Of a stretch of DNA of 64,000 bases, positions 47,812 to 55,793 are shown in pieces. Position numbers and translations under genes: made by a program. This DNA comes from Saprospiraceae bacterium (lineage in GTDB: Bacteria > Bacteroidota > Bacteroidia > Chitinophagales > Saprospiraceae): assembly GCA_016714085.1 (NCBI GenBank), contig JADJNW010000001.1, forward strand, positions 186,001-250,000. Reading direction: 5' to 3'. The notes beneath the pieces were generated by a model. The model ran no database searches and was not told where the DNA came from. It worked only from the letters and a program-made list of their open reading frames with translations. Within the stretch, counting starts at the first letter, position 1. Each line of letters opens with the position of its first letter.

Positions 47812-48150
47812 TATGACTTTGCTCGAAAGATTTACAGCTCCAGGCACCAAACGCATTCTCGCCCTAGACGGTGGCGGCATTTGCGGTGCTTTAATGTGTG
47901 AGATGTTTAAAATTTAATCCTACCTTGAAATATGCGAGAAGCAGGAATTACTGAACAAGGAATTTTGGAAAGAGATGTGGTCGGGTTATTATATACTTTT
48001 AATCTCGAATTAGCAGATATTGCCGATATAGCTTTTTTCGTCCATATGGGGTTCCATTTTAACTTGGTTTAGAAGGTTTTATAAATAAAAATTACGAAGC
48101 TAAACACTTGCAAGATAAGGCTTTATTTAAAAAGGCAACTCGAATTTCAA
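47812..48150 (+). pseudogene. Remnant of a patatin-like phospholipase gene
   Basis: The ATG at 47812 encodes MTLLERFTAPGTKRILALDG then GGICGALM, the oxyanion-loop motif DGGGxxG at the start of patatin-like lipases. It stops at a TAA after 34 codons. The same frame then continues with SYLEICEKQELLNKEFWKEM. Further on, about 48075-48140, reads LGLEGFINKNYEAKHLQDKA, which resembles a later part of the family. The catalytic GxSxG and Asp are absent, so most of the gene is lost. The remnant merges with the region upstream of the PDZ protein gene. Confidence 0.55.
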
Positions 48151-48239
48151 TTCATTCACAAAATTTAGTTTTAACAAATGCAACGGTTTTGTTAAGATTT
48201 TGTCTCTTGTTCGTAGTTCATCAATTAAAAGTTTTGCTT

Positions 48240-50411
48240 ATGAAGAATTTTACCCTACAAAAGCTGGGTTTGGTAGCCCTTTTGGTACTTGCCTGTACAC
48301 TAGCGCTATCTGCTCAGGAAAAAAGCTCCGGCAAAATTGCCGTTATAAAGAAAGTCACCCGTGAAGACGGTACTACGACTGTTGAAAAAGGACAGATTAC
48401 GGAAGGTGAAGGTATTTTCCAACACCTGAAAGGTCTGGAAAAAGTAAACGGTAAGGATGTAAAAATCCATTTATTGGAAGCTGGCAATGAAGCCGTAGAA
48501 GTGGACGAAAAAAATGGGGAAACCCTCATCTTTGTTCGCAGCGCTGCTTCTGAAAAAACCGGAGTCAAAGGTGATGTGGAAAAAGTACACGTGATGTGGC
48601 ACGACCAGAATGGAGCAACGCCAAAAGTTATTGGTGTAGCACCAAAGGTTGCTGATGTAACTCGTATTGTCAATGTAAGCCGCAATCCATGCAAAGTATT
48701 CATCGGCGTGGGCACTTCTACCCGCAACGGCGAAGGCTTGCATGTGGATTACACCGTAGATGATACACCTGCCGAAAAATATGGTGTGCAAGAAGGAGAC
48801 ATTATCCTTTCTCTGGACAACGTGGCAGTCAAATCGCAGTCACAACTGGAATTTGAGCGTGACAAGCACAAGCCGGGCGAAGCGTTCACACTGACCATTA
48901 TGCGCGATGGCAAGGAAATGCAGGTCAATGCTCGTTTCAAAGAATGCAGCGAAGAGGAATTGAAAGCGTACGAAGAAGTTAAGGCAAACAAATTTAACTA
49001 CAACTACGATTTCAATTATAATTTTGAAAACGTTGCCAATCACCGCAATCCATGCGATGTATTTATCGGCATTGGTTCCTCAGAAGCACCTGAGCGCGGT
49101 CGTCGTGTAGATTACACGATCGAGAACACGCCTGCTCAAAAGTATGGCATCAAGGCTGGCGACATTATTTTAGCTTTGAACGGCAAAGAGGTTAAAACAC
49201 ACTCTGAAGTAATTACAGAGCGCGACAAGCATAAGCCGGGCGAGGAATTTACATTAACTATCTTGCGCGACGGCCAAGAAATGCAAATCAATGCTCGTTT
49301 CAATGAGTGTAGTGAAGAAGAAATGGAGCAAGCTCGCATTGCTAAAGAAGAAAGAATGGCTGCTACCGAGAAGCGCATGGAAGAAGTACAAGCCAGAATT
49401 GAAGAAACGCGCGTTCGGATGCAAGAAATGCGTGACGTACGCCGCGAAGGTTTGGTGAAAGTGGCTAGAGAACAACGCCCTATCCTTGGTATCTATGTAG
49501 ATGAAACGACAAATGAAGGCATTACTGTGAGCAGTGTTACTTCTGGCAAAGGTGCTCAAGCGGCTGGCCTTCGCAGCGGCGATGTTATCACAATCGTAGA
49601 TGGCAAAGTAGTAGGTGAGACTTCTTCTATTGCTGGCGCATTGGCAACGCATAAAGTTGGCGACAATGTACAGGTAGTGTATATTCGCGACGGTGTGCAA
49701 ATCAATACTAATATTGTACTTTCCGCTTCCAATGAATTTGTGAGCTATAGTGTTCAGCGCGATCCTTGCGATGTATTCATCGGGGTTTATACTTCTGATA
49801 GAGGCATTGACAATAAAGGTGTACGCGTGACCGGCGTTATCGATGATACGCCTGCCAAGAAGAGCCAGGTACAGCCAGGCGACGTTATTCTCGCATTGGA
49901 CGATATGCCAACCAATTCTCATCAAGAATTGCGTTTCGAGCGCGACAAGCATAAGCCAGGTGAGGATTTCACACTGTCTATTATACGTGACGGCAGCTAT
50001 ATGGAAATTGATGCAACTTTCAAATCTTGCCCTACTACTACGGAAGAGCCAACAACTCCAGTAGAAGAAGTAGTAGAAATCGCAGTAGAAGATGCGCCGG
50101 TTGCTAAAGAAGAAGAAGCTTTGCCACAGTTGCAGTTGAATTCTGAGTTGAAAGTAGAAGCTTTCAATTTATATCCAAATCCGACTGTTGGACTGTTCAA
50201 CGTTCAATTCCAGGCAGCAGCAGTTCCGACTACCGTTCGTATCATGGATGCTTCTGGCAAAGAGGTTTATACGGAGTCACTGAATAATTTCGATGGAAAT
50301 TACAATAAACAACTAAACCTCAGTGGTAAAACTCCTGGCACTTATATCCTGACTGTTCAGCAAGGTAAGGAATTGATTTCCAAGAAAATCGTACTAATGC
50401 CGAGAGTGTAA
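48240..50411 (+). CDS. Secreted four-PDZ protein with T9SS sorting domain
   Basis: From the ATG at 48240 the product is 723 residues. It has a signal peptide (cut after ALSAQ), an N-terminal beta region (about 25-140), PDZ1 (NPCKVFIGVGTS ... GDIILSLD), PDZ2 (NPCDVFIGIGSS ... GDIILALN), a charged coiled coil (about 375-415), PDZ3 (ILGIYVDETTNEGITVSSVT), PDZ4 (DPCDVFIGVYTS ... GDVILALD), an acidic linker, and a T9SS type A domain (FNLYPNPTVGLFNVQF ... GTYILTVQQGKELISKKIVL). PDZ1, 2 and 4 each carry one Cys at the start and one after the last strand (FKEC, FNEC, FKSC), which suggests an internal disulfide. There is no protease domain, so it is likely a surface or periplasmic scaffold. The longer frame from 48108 reads back into the patatin remnant. 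Confidence 0.88.
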   Translation: MKNFTLQKLGLVALLVLACTLALSAQEKSSGKIAVIKKVTREDGTTTVEKGQITEGEGIFQHLKGLEKVNGKDVKIHLLEAGNEAVEVDEKNGETLIFVRSAASEKTGVKGDVEKVHVMWHDQNGATPKVIGVAPKVADVTRIVNVSRNPCKVFIGVGTSTRNGEGLHVDYTVDDTPAEKYGVQEGDIILSLDNVAVKSQSQLEFERDKHKPGEAFTLTIMRDGKEMQVNARFKECSEEELKAYEEVKANKFNYNYDFNYNFENVANHRNPCDVFIGIGSSEAPERGRRVDYTIENTPAQKYGIKAGDIILALNGKEVKTHSEVITERDKHKPGEEFTLTILRDGQEMQINARFNECSEEEMEQARIAKEERMAATEKRMEEVQARIEETRVRMQEMRDVRREGLVKVAREQRPILGIYVDETTNEGITVSSVTSGKGAQAAGLRSGDVITIVDGKVVGETSSIAGALATHKVGDNVQVVYIRDGVQINTNIVLSASNEFVSYSVQRDPCDVFIGVYTSDRGIDNKGVRVTGVIDDTPAKKSQVQPGDVILALDDMPTNSHQELRFERDKHKPGEDFTLSIIRDGSYMEIDATFKSCPTTTEEPTTPVEEVVEIAVEDAPVAKEEEALPQLQLNSELKVEAFNLYPNPTVGLFNVQFQAAAVPTTVRIMDASGKEVYTESLNNFDGNYNKQLNLSGKTPGTYILTVQQGKELISKKIVLMPRV

Positions 50412-50515
50412 TTCAAAGTACGAAGTTGGAAGTACGAAGTTGGAAGCATAAAGAATATTTATAATATTATACTTCCAACTTCGGACTTTAATAAAATTCA
50501 GGATAAATGCATGGA

Positions 50516-50546
50516 AAAGCCCTTCTGTCTTTTGGCGGAAGGGTTT
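50516..50546 (+). terminator. Terminator downstream of the PDZ gene
   Basis: AAGCCCTTCTG pairs with CGGAAGGGTTT around an 8-9 nt loop and is followed by T-rich sequence. Upstream, 50423-50490 holds repeated GTACGAAGTTGGAA words and their reverse complement, another imperfect hairpin. Confidence 0.65.
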
Positions 50547-50590
50547 CTTTGTTTTTACTTTATAAATTTTATAAAGAAAAGCTATTTTCT

Positions 50591-50935
50591 TTAATCGTTT
50601 TCTTCTTCTGAAGTATCAATAAAAGCTTCGGCTACAGCCAGCGCTATTGGCAACGCTTTTCGCAACCAATGCCTGGATTTGCCATTAGATTCGGCATGAG
50701 CAGGGCGTTTCTTCGATTTACCATTGCCATTAGAACTAAATAAATGCTGAACGCCTTTCGTCGTAGCACCGACTACCGCAGCAGGAATCGCTACCCGCGA
50801 CCATAAAAAATCACGCACCAAATGCCCCGATTTATCTAAGCTTTGTAATAATGCGTCTTGCGTCACTTCCATTTGCATTTGCAACTTCTGCTTTTCTAAA
50901 TATAATGCATCCAAACTTCGGATTTCTTTTTTCAT
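50591..50935 (-). CDS. Hypothetical protein of the stress cluster
   Basis: From the ATG at 50935 the product is about 114 residues. It has a coiled coil at the N-terminus (LDALYLEKQKLQMQMEVTQD), a weakly hydrophobic middle (VAIPAAVVGATTKGVQHLF), a basic low-complexity stretch, and a second hydrophobic segment (LPIALAVAEAFI). No family is recognised. It directly follows the holin-X-like gene on the same strand and is probably its operon partner. Confidence 0.6.
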   Translation of the reverse strand: MKKEIRSLDALYLEKQKLQMQMEVTQDALLQSLDKSGHLVRDFLWSRVAIPAAVVGATTKGVQHLFSSNGNGKSKKRPAHAESNGKSRHWLRKALPIALAVAEAFIDTSEEEND

Positions 50936-50946
50936 AATCATAATAA

Positions 50947-51315
50947 TCAAATATTATTGCAAAAAGACTTGAGTATAATGGAAAGTATAGGGTTCGTAAT
51001 CAGCTGTTTTCTAAATACATATAAAAAGAATGCCGCTAAAAAATACATCCCGGCTATAAAAAGAAATGCGAATACATACGATCCCCATATCATTCCAAGG
51101 TAAAGTCCTGCTGCTGCTGAAAGCATCGCCATAGCCAGGATCACTGTAAAAGCAATGGTAATACTTGTTACTAATGCAGAGCTTGACTTGGCGAGTCTTT
51201 CCGCTAATTCCAGTTTATAAAATGCTATCTGTTGATGGGCGTACTGACGAGCATACTCGACCGTTTCCCCTGCATTTTCTAATATTTTTTCGGAATAATT
51301 CATGGATTCAGGCAT
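50947..51315 (-). CDS. Phage-holin-like (holin-X/DUF1469) membrane protein
   Basis: The 122-residue product has an amphipathic start (ENAGETVEYARQYAHQQIAF), then two TM segments (SITIAFTVILAMAMLSAAAG and SYVFAFLFIAGMYFLAAFFL) and a short tail. This matches the holin-X superfamily of small envelope proteins, which despite the name are chromosomal and often lie beside YtxH and DUF883-like genes. It lies 15 bp after YtxH. It likely acts in envelope stress. Confidence 0.72.
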   Translation of the reverse strand: MPESMNYSEKILENAGETVEYARQYAHQQIAFYKLELAERLAKSSSALVTSITIAFTVILAMAMLSAAAGLYLGMIWGSYVFAFLFIAGMYFLAAFFLYVFRKQLITNPILSIILKSFCNNI

Positions 51316-51330
51316 GACGACAGAACTTTA

Positions 51331-51690
51331 TTATTTGCTGTTATTTTCAACAGCATTTTCAATTTGCTTTGATTTGGCTTCTATATTTGCTTTCGCTTTA
51401 TCAGCACCGCGCTTGAAATTACTTTGTGCTTCATCGGTCATTTCTTCAGCATCTGCTGCTACATTAGCAATCTGCGATTTAGCGGTTTCAGCAAAATTCC
51501 CAAACCAATTCTTGGCATTGTCTGCCACTTCGCTCAATTTGTCAGATACCTGCTGCGCTTGATTTTTGATAGTTTTATTTACTCGCTTGCGCATTTTTTT
51601 TCCTTTATCGGAATTCAAATAATAGCCCATAGCACCACCGGCCAATAGTCCGGCTCCGATAGCCATCATCATTTTTGTTCGCTCTTTCAT
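51331..51690 (-). CDS. YtxH domain protein
   Basis: The 119-residue product has one TM near the N-terminus (MAIGAGLLAGGAMGYYLNSD) and then a long charged helix (DKGKKMRKRVNKTIKNQAQQ and on) typical of YtxH/gas-vesicle-like stress proteins. It is anchored in the inner membrane with a helical rod. It sits between DUF1328 and the holin-X-like gene in the same direction, downstream of an ECF sigma gene. Confidence 0.85.
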   Translation of the reverse strand: MKERTKMMMAIGAGLLAGGAMGYYLNSDKGKKMRKRVNKTIKNQAQQVSDKLSEVADNAKNWFGNFAETAKSQIANVAADAEEMTDEAQSNFKRGADKAKANIEAKSKQIENAVENNSK

Positions 51691-51734
51691 AATATTATCA
51701 TTTTTAGGTTAAAAAATAAAATTTAGTGAATAAC

Positions 51735-51914
51735 TTACCAACGCCATGCATCTTTGCCTCTGAACAGCCCGCCGATTAAAGACAGTACTAATAATGCCAG
51801 AAACACAAAAAATACAAGTTTTGCGATGGATGCGGCCCCTGCTGCGATACCGCCAAACCCCAGGATACCTGCGATGAGGGCGATGATCAGGAGCGATACA
51901 ATTAGTCTTAACAT
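51735..51914 (-). CDS. DUF1328 small membrane protein
   Basis: The 59-residue product starts at 51914 and contains two TM segments (LIVSLLIIALIAGILGFGGI and AKLVFFVFLALLVLSLIGGL) with a GIAAGAASIAK turn and a basic C-terminus (FRGKDAWRW). This is the typical DUF1328 (YtjA-like) pattern. Homologues are induced by osmotic and general stress. It is the second gene after the ECF sigma factor. Confidence 0.85.
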   Translation of the reverse strand: MLRLIVSLLIIALIAGILGFGGIAAGAASIAKLVFFVFLALLVLSLIGGLFRGKDAWRW

Positions 51915-52068
51915 AGCTTTATATTTGTTTGAATGAAATAATGAAAAGTGAGGTTATAGAATGAGTCTATAACTAAATATAAATATTTCCCTGTCTTATT
52001 TACTTTATTATTATAACGAAGCGTGGCTGCGATTGTTCAATATAATATACAAGTAATATTTCGATTTT

Positions 52069-52582
52069 TTATGCTCGCACCGTATCATAATGTCCCTGAA
52101 TCATTGATTTCAGTTTCTTACGTGCAAAGAAGATCCGACTTTTCACAGTACCAATCGGCAAATCAAAATGATCCGCAATTTCATTATATTGATAGCCCTG
52201 ATAAAACATCAGGAATGGCAAGCGATGCTCATCGTCCAGGCTATTAAGCAGGCTACGCAAGTCTTTCATCATCACCACAGCGTCCGTACGATTCGACGAT
52301 CTCATGTTTTCAACCGCATAAGCAACTTCTTCAATCGGCTGTTCTATTTGATTGCGGGTGCGTTTTTTCTGTAATCATTAATAAAAGCATTCCGCATAAT
52401 CGTCGTGATCCAAGCTTTAAAATTAGTGCCCATCGTAAAGCGATGACGATTGGCATAAGCATTGGCTACTGTTTCCTGCATCAAATCTTTCGCATCTTCA
52501 TAATTTTTAGTCAATTTCATAGCAAATGCAAAAGTAAATCCTGCAGTCGGTCGTACCGATCATTGAATTCAATGGGTGTCAT
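52069..52582 (-). CDS. ECF RNA polymerase sigma factor (two frameshifts)
   Basis: Reconstructed from the ATG at 52582 to 52069, about 170 residues. Region 2 reads FAFAMKLTKNYEDAKDLMQE then TVANAYANRHRF and FKAWITTIMRNAFINDYRKK. Region 4 reads LPFLMFYQGYQYNEIADHFD then LPIGTVKSRIFFARKKLK. One break lies in A6 near 52371, where an added A restores KKRTRNQIEQP. The other is near 52540. Both look like base-call errors. No anti-sigma gene is adjacent. Downstream on the same strand lie DUF1328, YtxH, holin-X-like and hypothetical genes, which may be its regulon or operon. Confidence 0.85.
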
Positions 52583-53106
52583 ATTTGTTTTTTTTAGTTA
52601 GTAAATTGGTTAATAGTCAAAAAGCAAAGTTTATGATATGCTTTTTGTAAAAAGATTAAAAAAATGACTTAATGACCCAATTGAAATATGCGCATTTGCA
52701 CGCTGCGGAAATTTTTGTTGAGGAGCTTATATACAGCCTTATGCAGGCAAATAGGACATCTAATTTAAGCGTTCCCTATAATAACGAAGCTTTATCTGGT
52801 TTTATTTCCTTGAAATATCAAAAATTAGTTTTTTATCAAAATTTTCTCCATCTTATTAGAATAATTCCCTTTAAAACGCAGCTTTTATTCATTTGCACCA
52901 ACTATAACCGGAAAACACCGAAGCTATATAAAAAATAATAACGCTTTAACCTTGCATCATTATTAATAACGCATTAATAGATCAACTGGTTGGCCATTCC
53001 CTTTAAAAATTTTACGCTCGTGAATTGAACATTTATAAATGAAATACTTTTTACATAAAAACAAGAAGGATATTATATTATCCAGGATTTTAATTAACAC
53101 GTTTTT
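52583..53106. other. Intergenic region, one doubtful ORF
   Basis: This gap separates the sigma gene (minus) from a small membrane protein gene (plus). An 88-codon plus ORF at 52672-52938 has no recognised motif, no clear ribosome binding site and a basic, repetitive tail, so I do not call it. No promoter pair of the usual type was found. Confidence 0.35.
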
Positions 53107-53301
53107 ATGGAAACTAAAAAAATATTTGGTGCGCTTTTGATCATTATTGGAGGAATAGGATTGACAATAGGCATTTTTGGTATTTTTAAACAGTTCCAAA
53201 TTGCGAATACCAATCCCTGGGCTTACGCTATTTTAGGCGCTTTTTTCTTCCTTTCTGGCATTAGTTTAGTGCGATCTATCAGAAGCGCAAATGCAGATTA
53301 A
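53107..53301 (+). CDS. Small two-TM membrane protein
   Basis: The 64-residue product has two hydrophobic helices (IFGALLIIIGGIGLTIGIFG and WAYAILGAFFFLSGISLVRS) joined by a short polar loop (KQFQIANTNP). Composition and topology are those of a real small inner-membrane protein, but I do not recognise the family. It lies among stress-type genes and is followed by a terminator. Confidence 0.6.
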   Translation: METKKIFGALLIIIGGIGLTIGIFGIFKQFQIANTNPWAYAILGAFFFLSGISLVRSIRSANAD

Positions 53302-53390
53302 ACTTCTGAAAATAAAAATGCTCCTTTTTCAATATATTATTATGTTTTTATAATGAACTAAAAATATTATTACAGTTCGGGTGATTACTG

Positions 53391-53425
53391 ATTGGGTGAG
53401 GCTTTTTTGGCTTCGCCCAATTTTA
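53391..53425 (+). terminator. Terminator after the small membrane protein gene
   Basis: ATTGGGTGAGGC (from 53391) pairs with GGCTTCGCCCAAT (53409-53421) with G-U pairs and a T-rich loop, followed by TTTTATTT. It closes the transcript of the 53107 gene. The remaining gap to 53630 is AT-rich with nothing else visible. Confidence 0.7.
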
Positions 53426-53630
53426 TTTCAAATCTATTGAATTATCATTGAACATCTTGATAAAGTATCCGTTTAATTAATAAGTAAAATTAGTTAAATA
53501 ATTGATAAACAGTCAATTAAAATCAATCAAGTCTCTTCAATTTATTTAATAATTATAATTTCCGAAAGCGAAATCGTTTCTACTAAAATATTAGAAAGTT
53601 AATCCTGATTTTTAAACAAAATTTAACATT

Positions 53631-54149
53631 ATGAAAAATATTCATTTGAATTTCTTAATCATGTGCGTTTTTGCACTCCTAACATTTACCGCTTGTGAGC
53701 AAAAATCGGATTCCGAAAAAGCACAAGAAGAAATCGAAGAAGCAGGTGAAGCTATTGGCGATGCTTTCCGCACCGAACAAGAAGAACTTCGCCATGATAT
53801 GGAAGAGGCGCAGGAAAAGATCGATCGAAAACTCGACAAGCTACGTGCCGATTTGAATAACGCTTCGGAAAATGCCAAAGCCGACATTCAAAAGCAAATA
53901 GACAAATGGGAAGTACAGCGAAATGAATTAGCCGAAGATTTTGATCGGCTTGGCGACAATATTCGTGAGGGTTGGCAGGACTTTAAAAATGATGTAAGGA
54001 GAAGTCTTGATAAATTGACAGAGAGATCGAGGAAAACTCGTAGGATGTACCTCTTACATCCGAGTGGAGGTTGGGAGAATCTTGGTTCTCCCGCCTCCTT
54101 GTTTTTAAGTTTATTTTATCAAACATATAATATAAATTATTTTTCTTAA
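53631..54149 (+). CDS. Coiled-coil lipoprotein with a palindrome-derived C-terminus
   Basis: The product has a lipoprotein signal (lipobox FTAC) and then a long charged helix rich in Glu, Lys, Asp and Arg (about 25-135, for example RHDMEEAQEKIDRKLDKLRA). It resembles small apolipoprotein- or YtxH-like stress proteins. After LDKLTERSRKT at about 54035 the frame enters a palindromic repeat (54043-54098) and continues for about 37 more residues to 54149. That tail is probably not ancestral. It lies just upstream of csbD and is likely co-regulated with it. Confidence 0.65.
   Translation: MKNIHLNFLIMCVFALLTFTACEQKSDSEKAQEEIEEAGEAIGDAFRTEQEELRHDMEEAQEKIDRKLDKLRADLNNASENAKADIQKQIDKWEVQRNELAEDFDRLGDNIREGWQDFKNDVRRSLDKLTERSRKTRRMYLLHPSGGWENLGSPASLFLSLFYQTYNINYFS
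54043..54098. repeat. REP-like double palindrome at the end of the lipoprotein gene
   Basis: Two hairpins lie in tandem: GGATGTA-CCTCT-TACATCC (54043-54061), and GGAGG-TT-GGGAGAA with TTCTCCC-G-CCTCC (54066-54097). Both sit inside the open frame of the lipoprotein gene. The layout is that of an interspersed palindromic element, and it may also end transcription. Confidence 0.6.
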
Positions 54150-54165
54150 TCAAAATTCATTAGCT

Positions 54166-54357
54166 ATGAGTGCATTAGCAGATCAAATCAAAGGCAAGTG
54201 GCATCAAATCAAAGGTAAATTAAAAGCTAAATATGGCGAACTTACAGATGATGACCTCACTTATGTGGAAGGCAAGGAAGAACAATTGATTGGTAAGCTA
54301 CAGGAGCGGCTTGGAAAATCGAAACAAGAAATCAAGGAATTGATTGATAACCTGTAA
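54166..54357 (+). CDS. CsbD family stress protein
   Basis: The 63-residue product matches CsbD: ADQIKGKWHQIKGKLKAKYG, then LTDDDLTYVEGKEEQLIGKL and QERLGKSKQEIKELI. CsbD-like proteins are abundant, highly charged, and induced by general stress in many bacteria. Their molecular role is unknown. It follows the coiled-coil lipoprotein gene and ends in a clear terminator. Confidence 0.92.
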   Translation: MSALADQIKGKWHQIKGKLKAKYGELTDDDLTYVEGKEEQLIGKLQERLGKSKQEIKELIDNL

Positions 54358-54362
54358 TCGTT

Positions 54363-54388
54363 TCACCCGGCTTCGGTCGGGTGATTTT
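54363..54388 (+). terminator. Terminator downstream of csbD
   Basis: TCACCCG (54363-54369) and CGGGTGA (54378-54384) form a perfect 7-bp stem with a GC-rich loop, followed by TTTT. Confidence 0.8.
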
Positions 54389-54412
54389 ATTTAGTTTTTA
54401 TTTATTAAATAT

Positions 54413-54951
54413 TTAGTTTTCAAAATTATTATAATCAGGCCGAAGCATGGAGTAAATAACTTCGTTTTCGAGTTTACCATTCTTGATAATGCTATTTTTT
54501 AATACCGCTTCCCCTTACAAATCCTGCCTTCTTCCAAAACCCGATGCGAGGCAATATTAGACGCAAAAGTTTCTGCATATAAGCGAATTACATAATAGTT
54601 TTCAAATATATATTTTGAAAAAGTCGAATCACTTCCGGCATAATGCCTTTGCCCCAAAGGGGTTCTGCCAGCCAATACCCAATCTCTGCATTGAGTCGGT
54701 GTACATCATATTGCATAAAAAACCCAATTGAACCCACCGCTTCGCCTTCGACTTCTATGGCAAAAATATTGATAGGCTTGGCTTTCGTGGCCATTTTTAT
54801 AAAAGCTCGCCCATCTTTTTCGGTATAAGGAAAAGGGAATCCATCGCGCAAATGATCGGCTATTTTTTTATTATTAGCATATTTCACCAAAGTCGGAAGA
54901 TCCGTTTTGCGCCAGGGACGCAAGAAAGCGTTCGGATTTTATTTCAGTCAT
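54413..54951 (-). CDS. GNAT N-acetyltransferase (RimJ-like), about four frameshifts
   Basis: The reconstructed product is about 180 residues. It starts MTEIKSERF, then LRPWRKTDLPTLVKYANNKK, GEAVGSIGFFMQYDVHRLNA, EIGYWLAEPLWGKGIMPEVI, and (in shifted frames) NYYVIRLYAETFASNIASHR and LENEVIYSMLRPDYNNFEN. This is the RimJ/YdaF-type GNAT fold that acetylates amino groups. The ATG at 54951 overlaps the stop of the DUF3667 gene as ATGA, which fixes the start and implies translational coupling. The breaks (near 54925, 54605, 54540 and 54520) are single bases, as elsewhere in this error-rich end. Confidence 0.75.
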
Positions 54952-55636
54952 TTATTTTTATAATAAAAACCAAAAATCAGAATCAAAATTCCAAAAAGAA
55001 AAGTTGTACGAATTGTGCAATCAGGTATGCTACAATGAGTCTCCCAGAGTGTCTCCAGAAAGCGAATTTCGAAAATGCGCATAATGGCATATAAAATATA
55101 TCCAATATTCAAAATATATACTATGACGCTGAGCCAAGGAATTTTATTTAAAAATGGTAATAAAGGAAGATATAAAATCGTCGTGTTGCAAAAGATATAC
55201 ATATTAATTACTAAATGTTCGGCATAATTTAATCCACGATCTCTAAAAATTAAATAAGTTCCTAAACTAATCGCGGTAATCCGCTCAATAACATTAAATT
55301 AAAATATTGACGGCTCAGTTTTAAAAACAAGGACATAGCAGGGATTAAAGAAGCAGGTAAATTGCTACTTTGTAACTCGTTCTCCATTACAGCATCATTG
55401 GGAAGATAGCGCAAAGAAATGAAAGCAGTGATCGCTACCACCAATAAAACCAAGTTGAGCGCCGCATCATGCGGCTGCGATCTTCAAATAGATACTCCCG
55501 TATGGCTTTGCCCGGCGCGGCGATGAGCTGCCAAACGGTATAACCCAGTCCTTTTCAAGGCTGAATTGGCAAACATTTCTTCACCAACACCTTGCAAAGT
55601 GATACGTTTGACGGGCATTGTTTCTGGAACTTTCAT
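54948..55636 (-). CDS. DUF3667-like membrane protein, at least four frameshifts
   Basis: The joined frames begin MKVPETMPVKRITLQGVGEE at 55636 and continue with YTVWQLIAAPGKAIREYLFE, then NLVLLVVAITAFISLRYLPN, LGTYLIFRDRGLNYAEHLVI, and two or three further TM helices (YIFCNTTILYLPLLPFLN, YILNIGYILYAIMRIFEI). This is the DUF3667 pattern of a cytoplasmic N-terminus and about five TM segments. The function is unknown. The breaks (near 55560, 55545, 55460 and 55275) are single-base. A predicted promoter at 55658-55689 rules out the longer frame that starts at 55669. Confidence 0.7.
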
Positions 55637-55657
55637 ATTTGCAATTGCTTCATTTCT

Positions 55658-55689
55658 CAAATGTACCAAAACATAAAAATTAAAGCAAA
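55658..55689 (-). promoter_or_regulatory. Predicted Bacteroidota promoter of DUF3667-GNAT
   Basis: On the minus strand TTTG (55689-55686), a 20-bp spacer and TACATTTG (55665-55658) match both boxes exactly. Transcription from about 55651 leaves a leader of about 15 nt to the ATG at 55636. Confidence 0.6.
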
Positions 55690-55730
55690 ACCTTCGACCA
55701 AATTACATTTTGATAAGATTATATAAAATA

Positions 55731-55766
55731 AATAACCCTTCCGCCGTAAGAGACAGAAGGGTTATT
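55731..55766. terminator. Perfect 11-bp hairpin downstream of the M57 peptidase gene
   Basis: AATAACCCTTC (55731-55741) and GAAGGGTTATT (55756-55766) are exact reverse complements around a 14-nt loop. The hairpin follows the minus-strand peptidase gene and ends in T-rich sequence on that strand. Confidence 0.75.
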
Positions 55767-55793
55767 CATTAAAATCCTATTAAATTCTTGATA

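Noticed and set aside
48108..48239. Extended N-terminus of the PDZ protein
   Set aside because: The extension reads through the patatin remnant and hides the signal peptide that begins at 48240.
52672..52938. 88-codon ORF as a gene
   Set aside because: It has no motif, signal or ribosome binding site, and its tail composition is non-protein-like.
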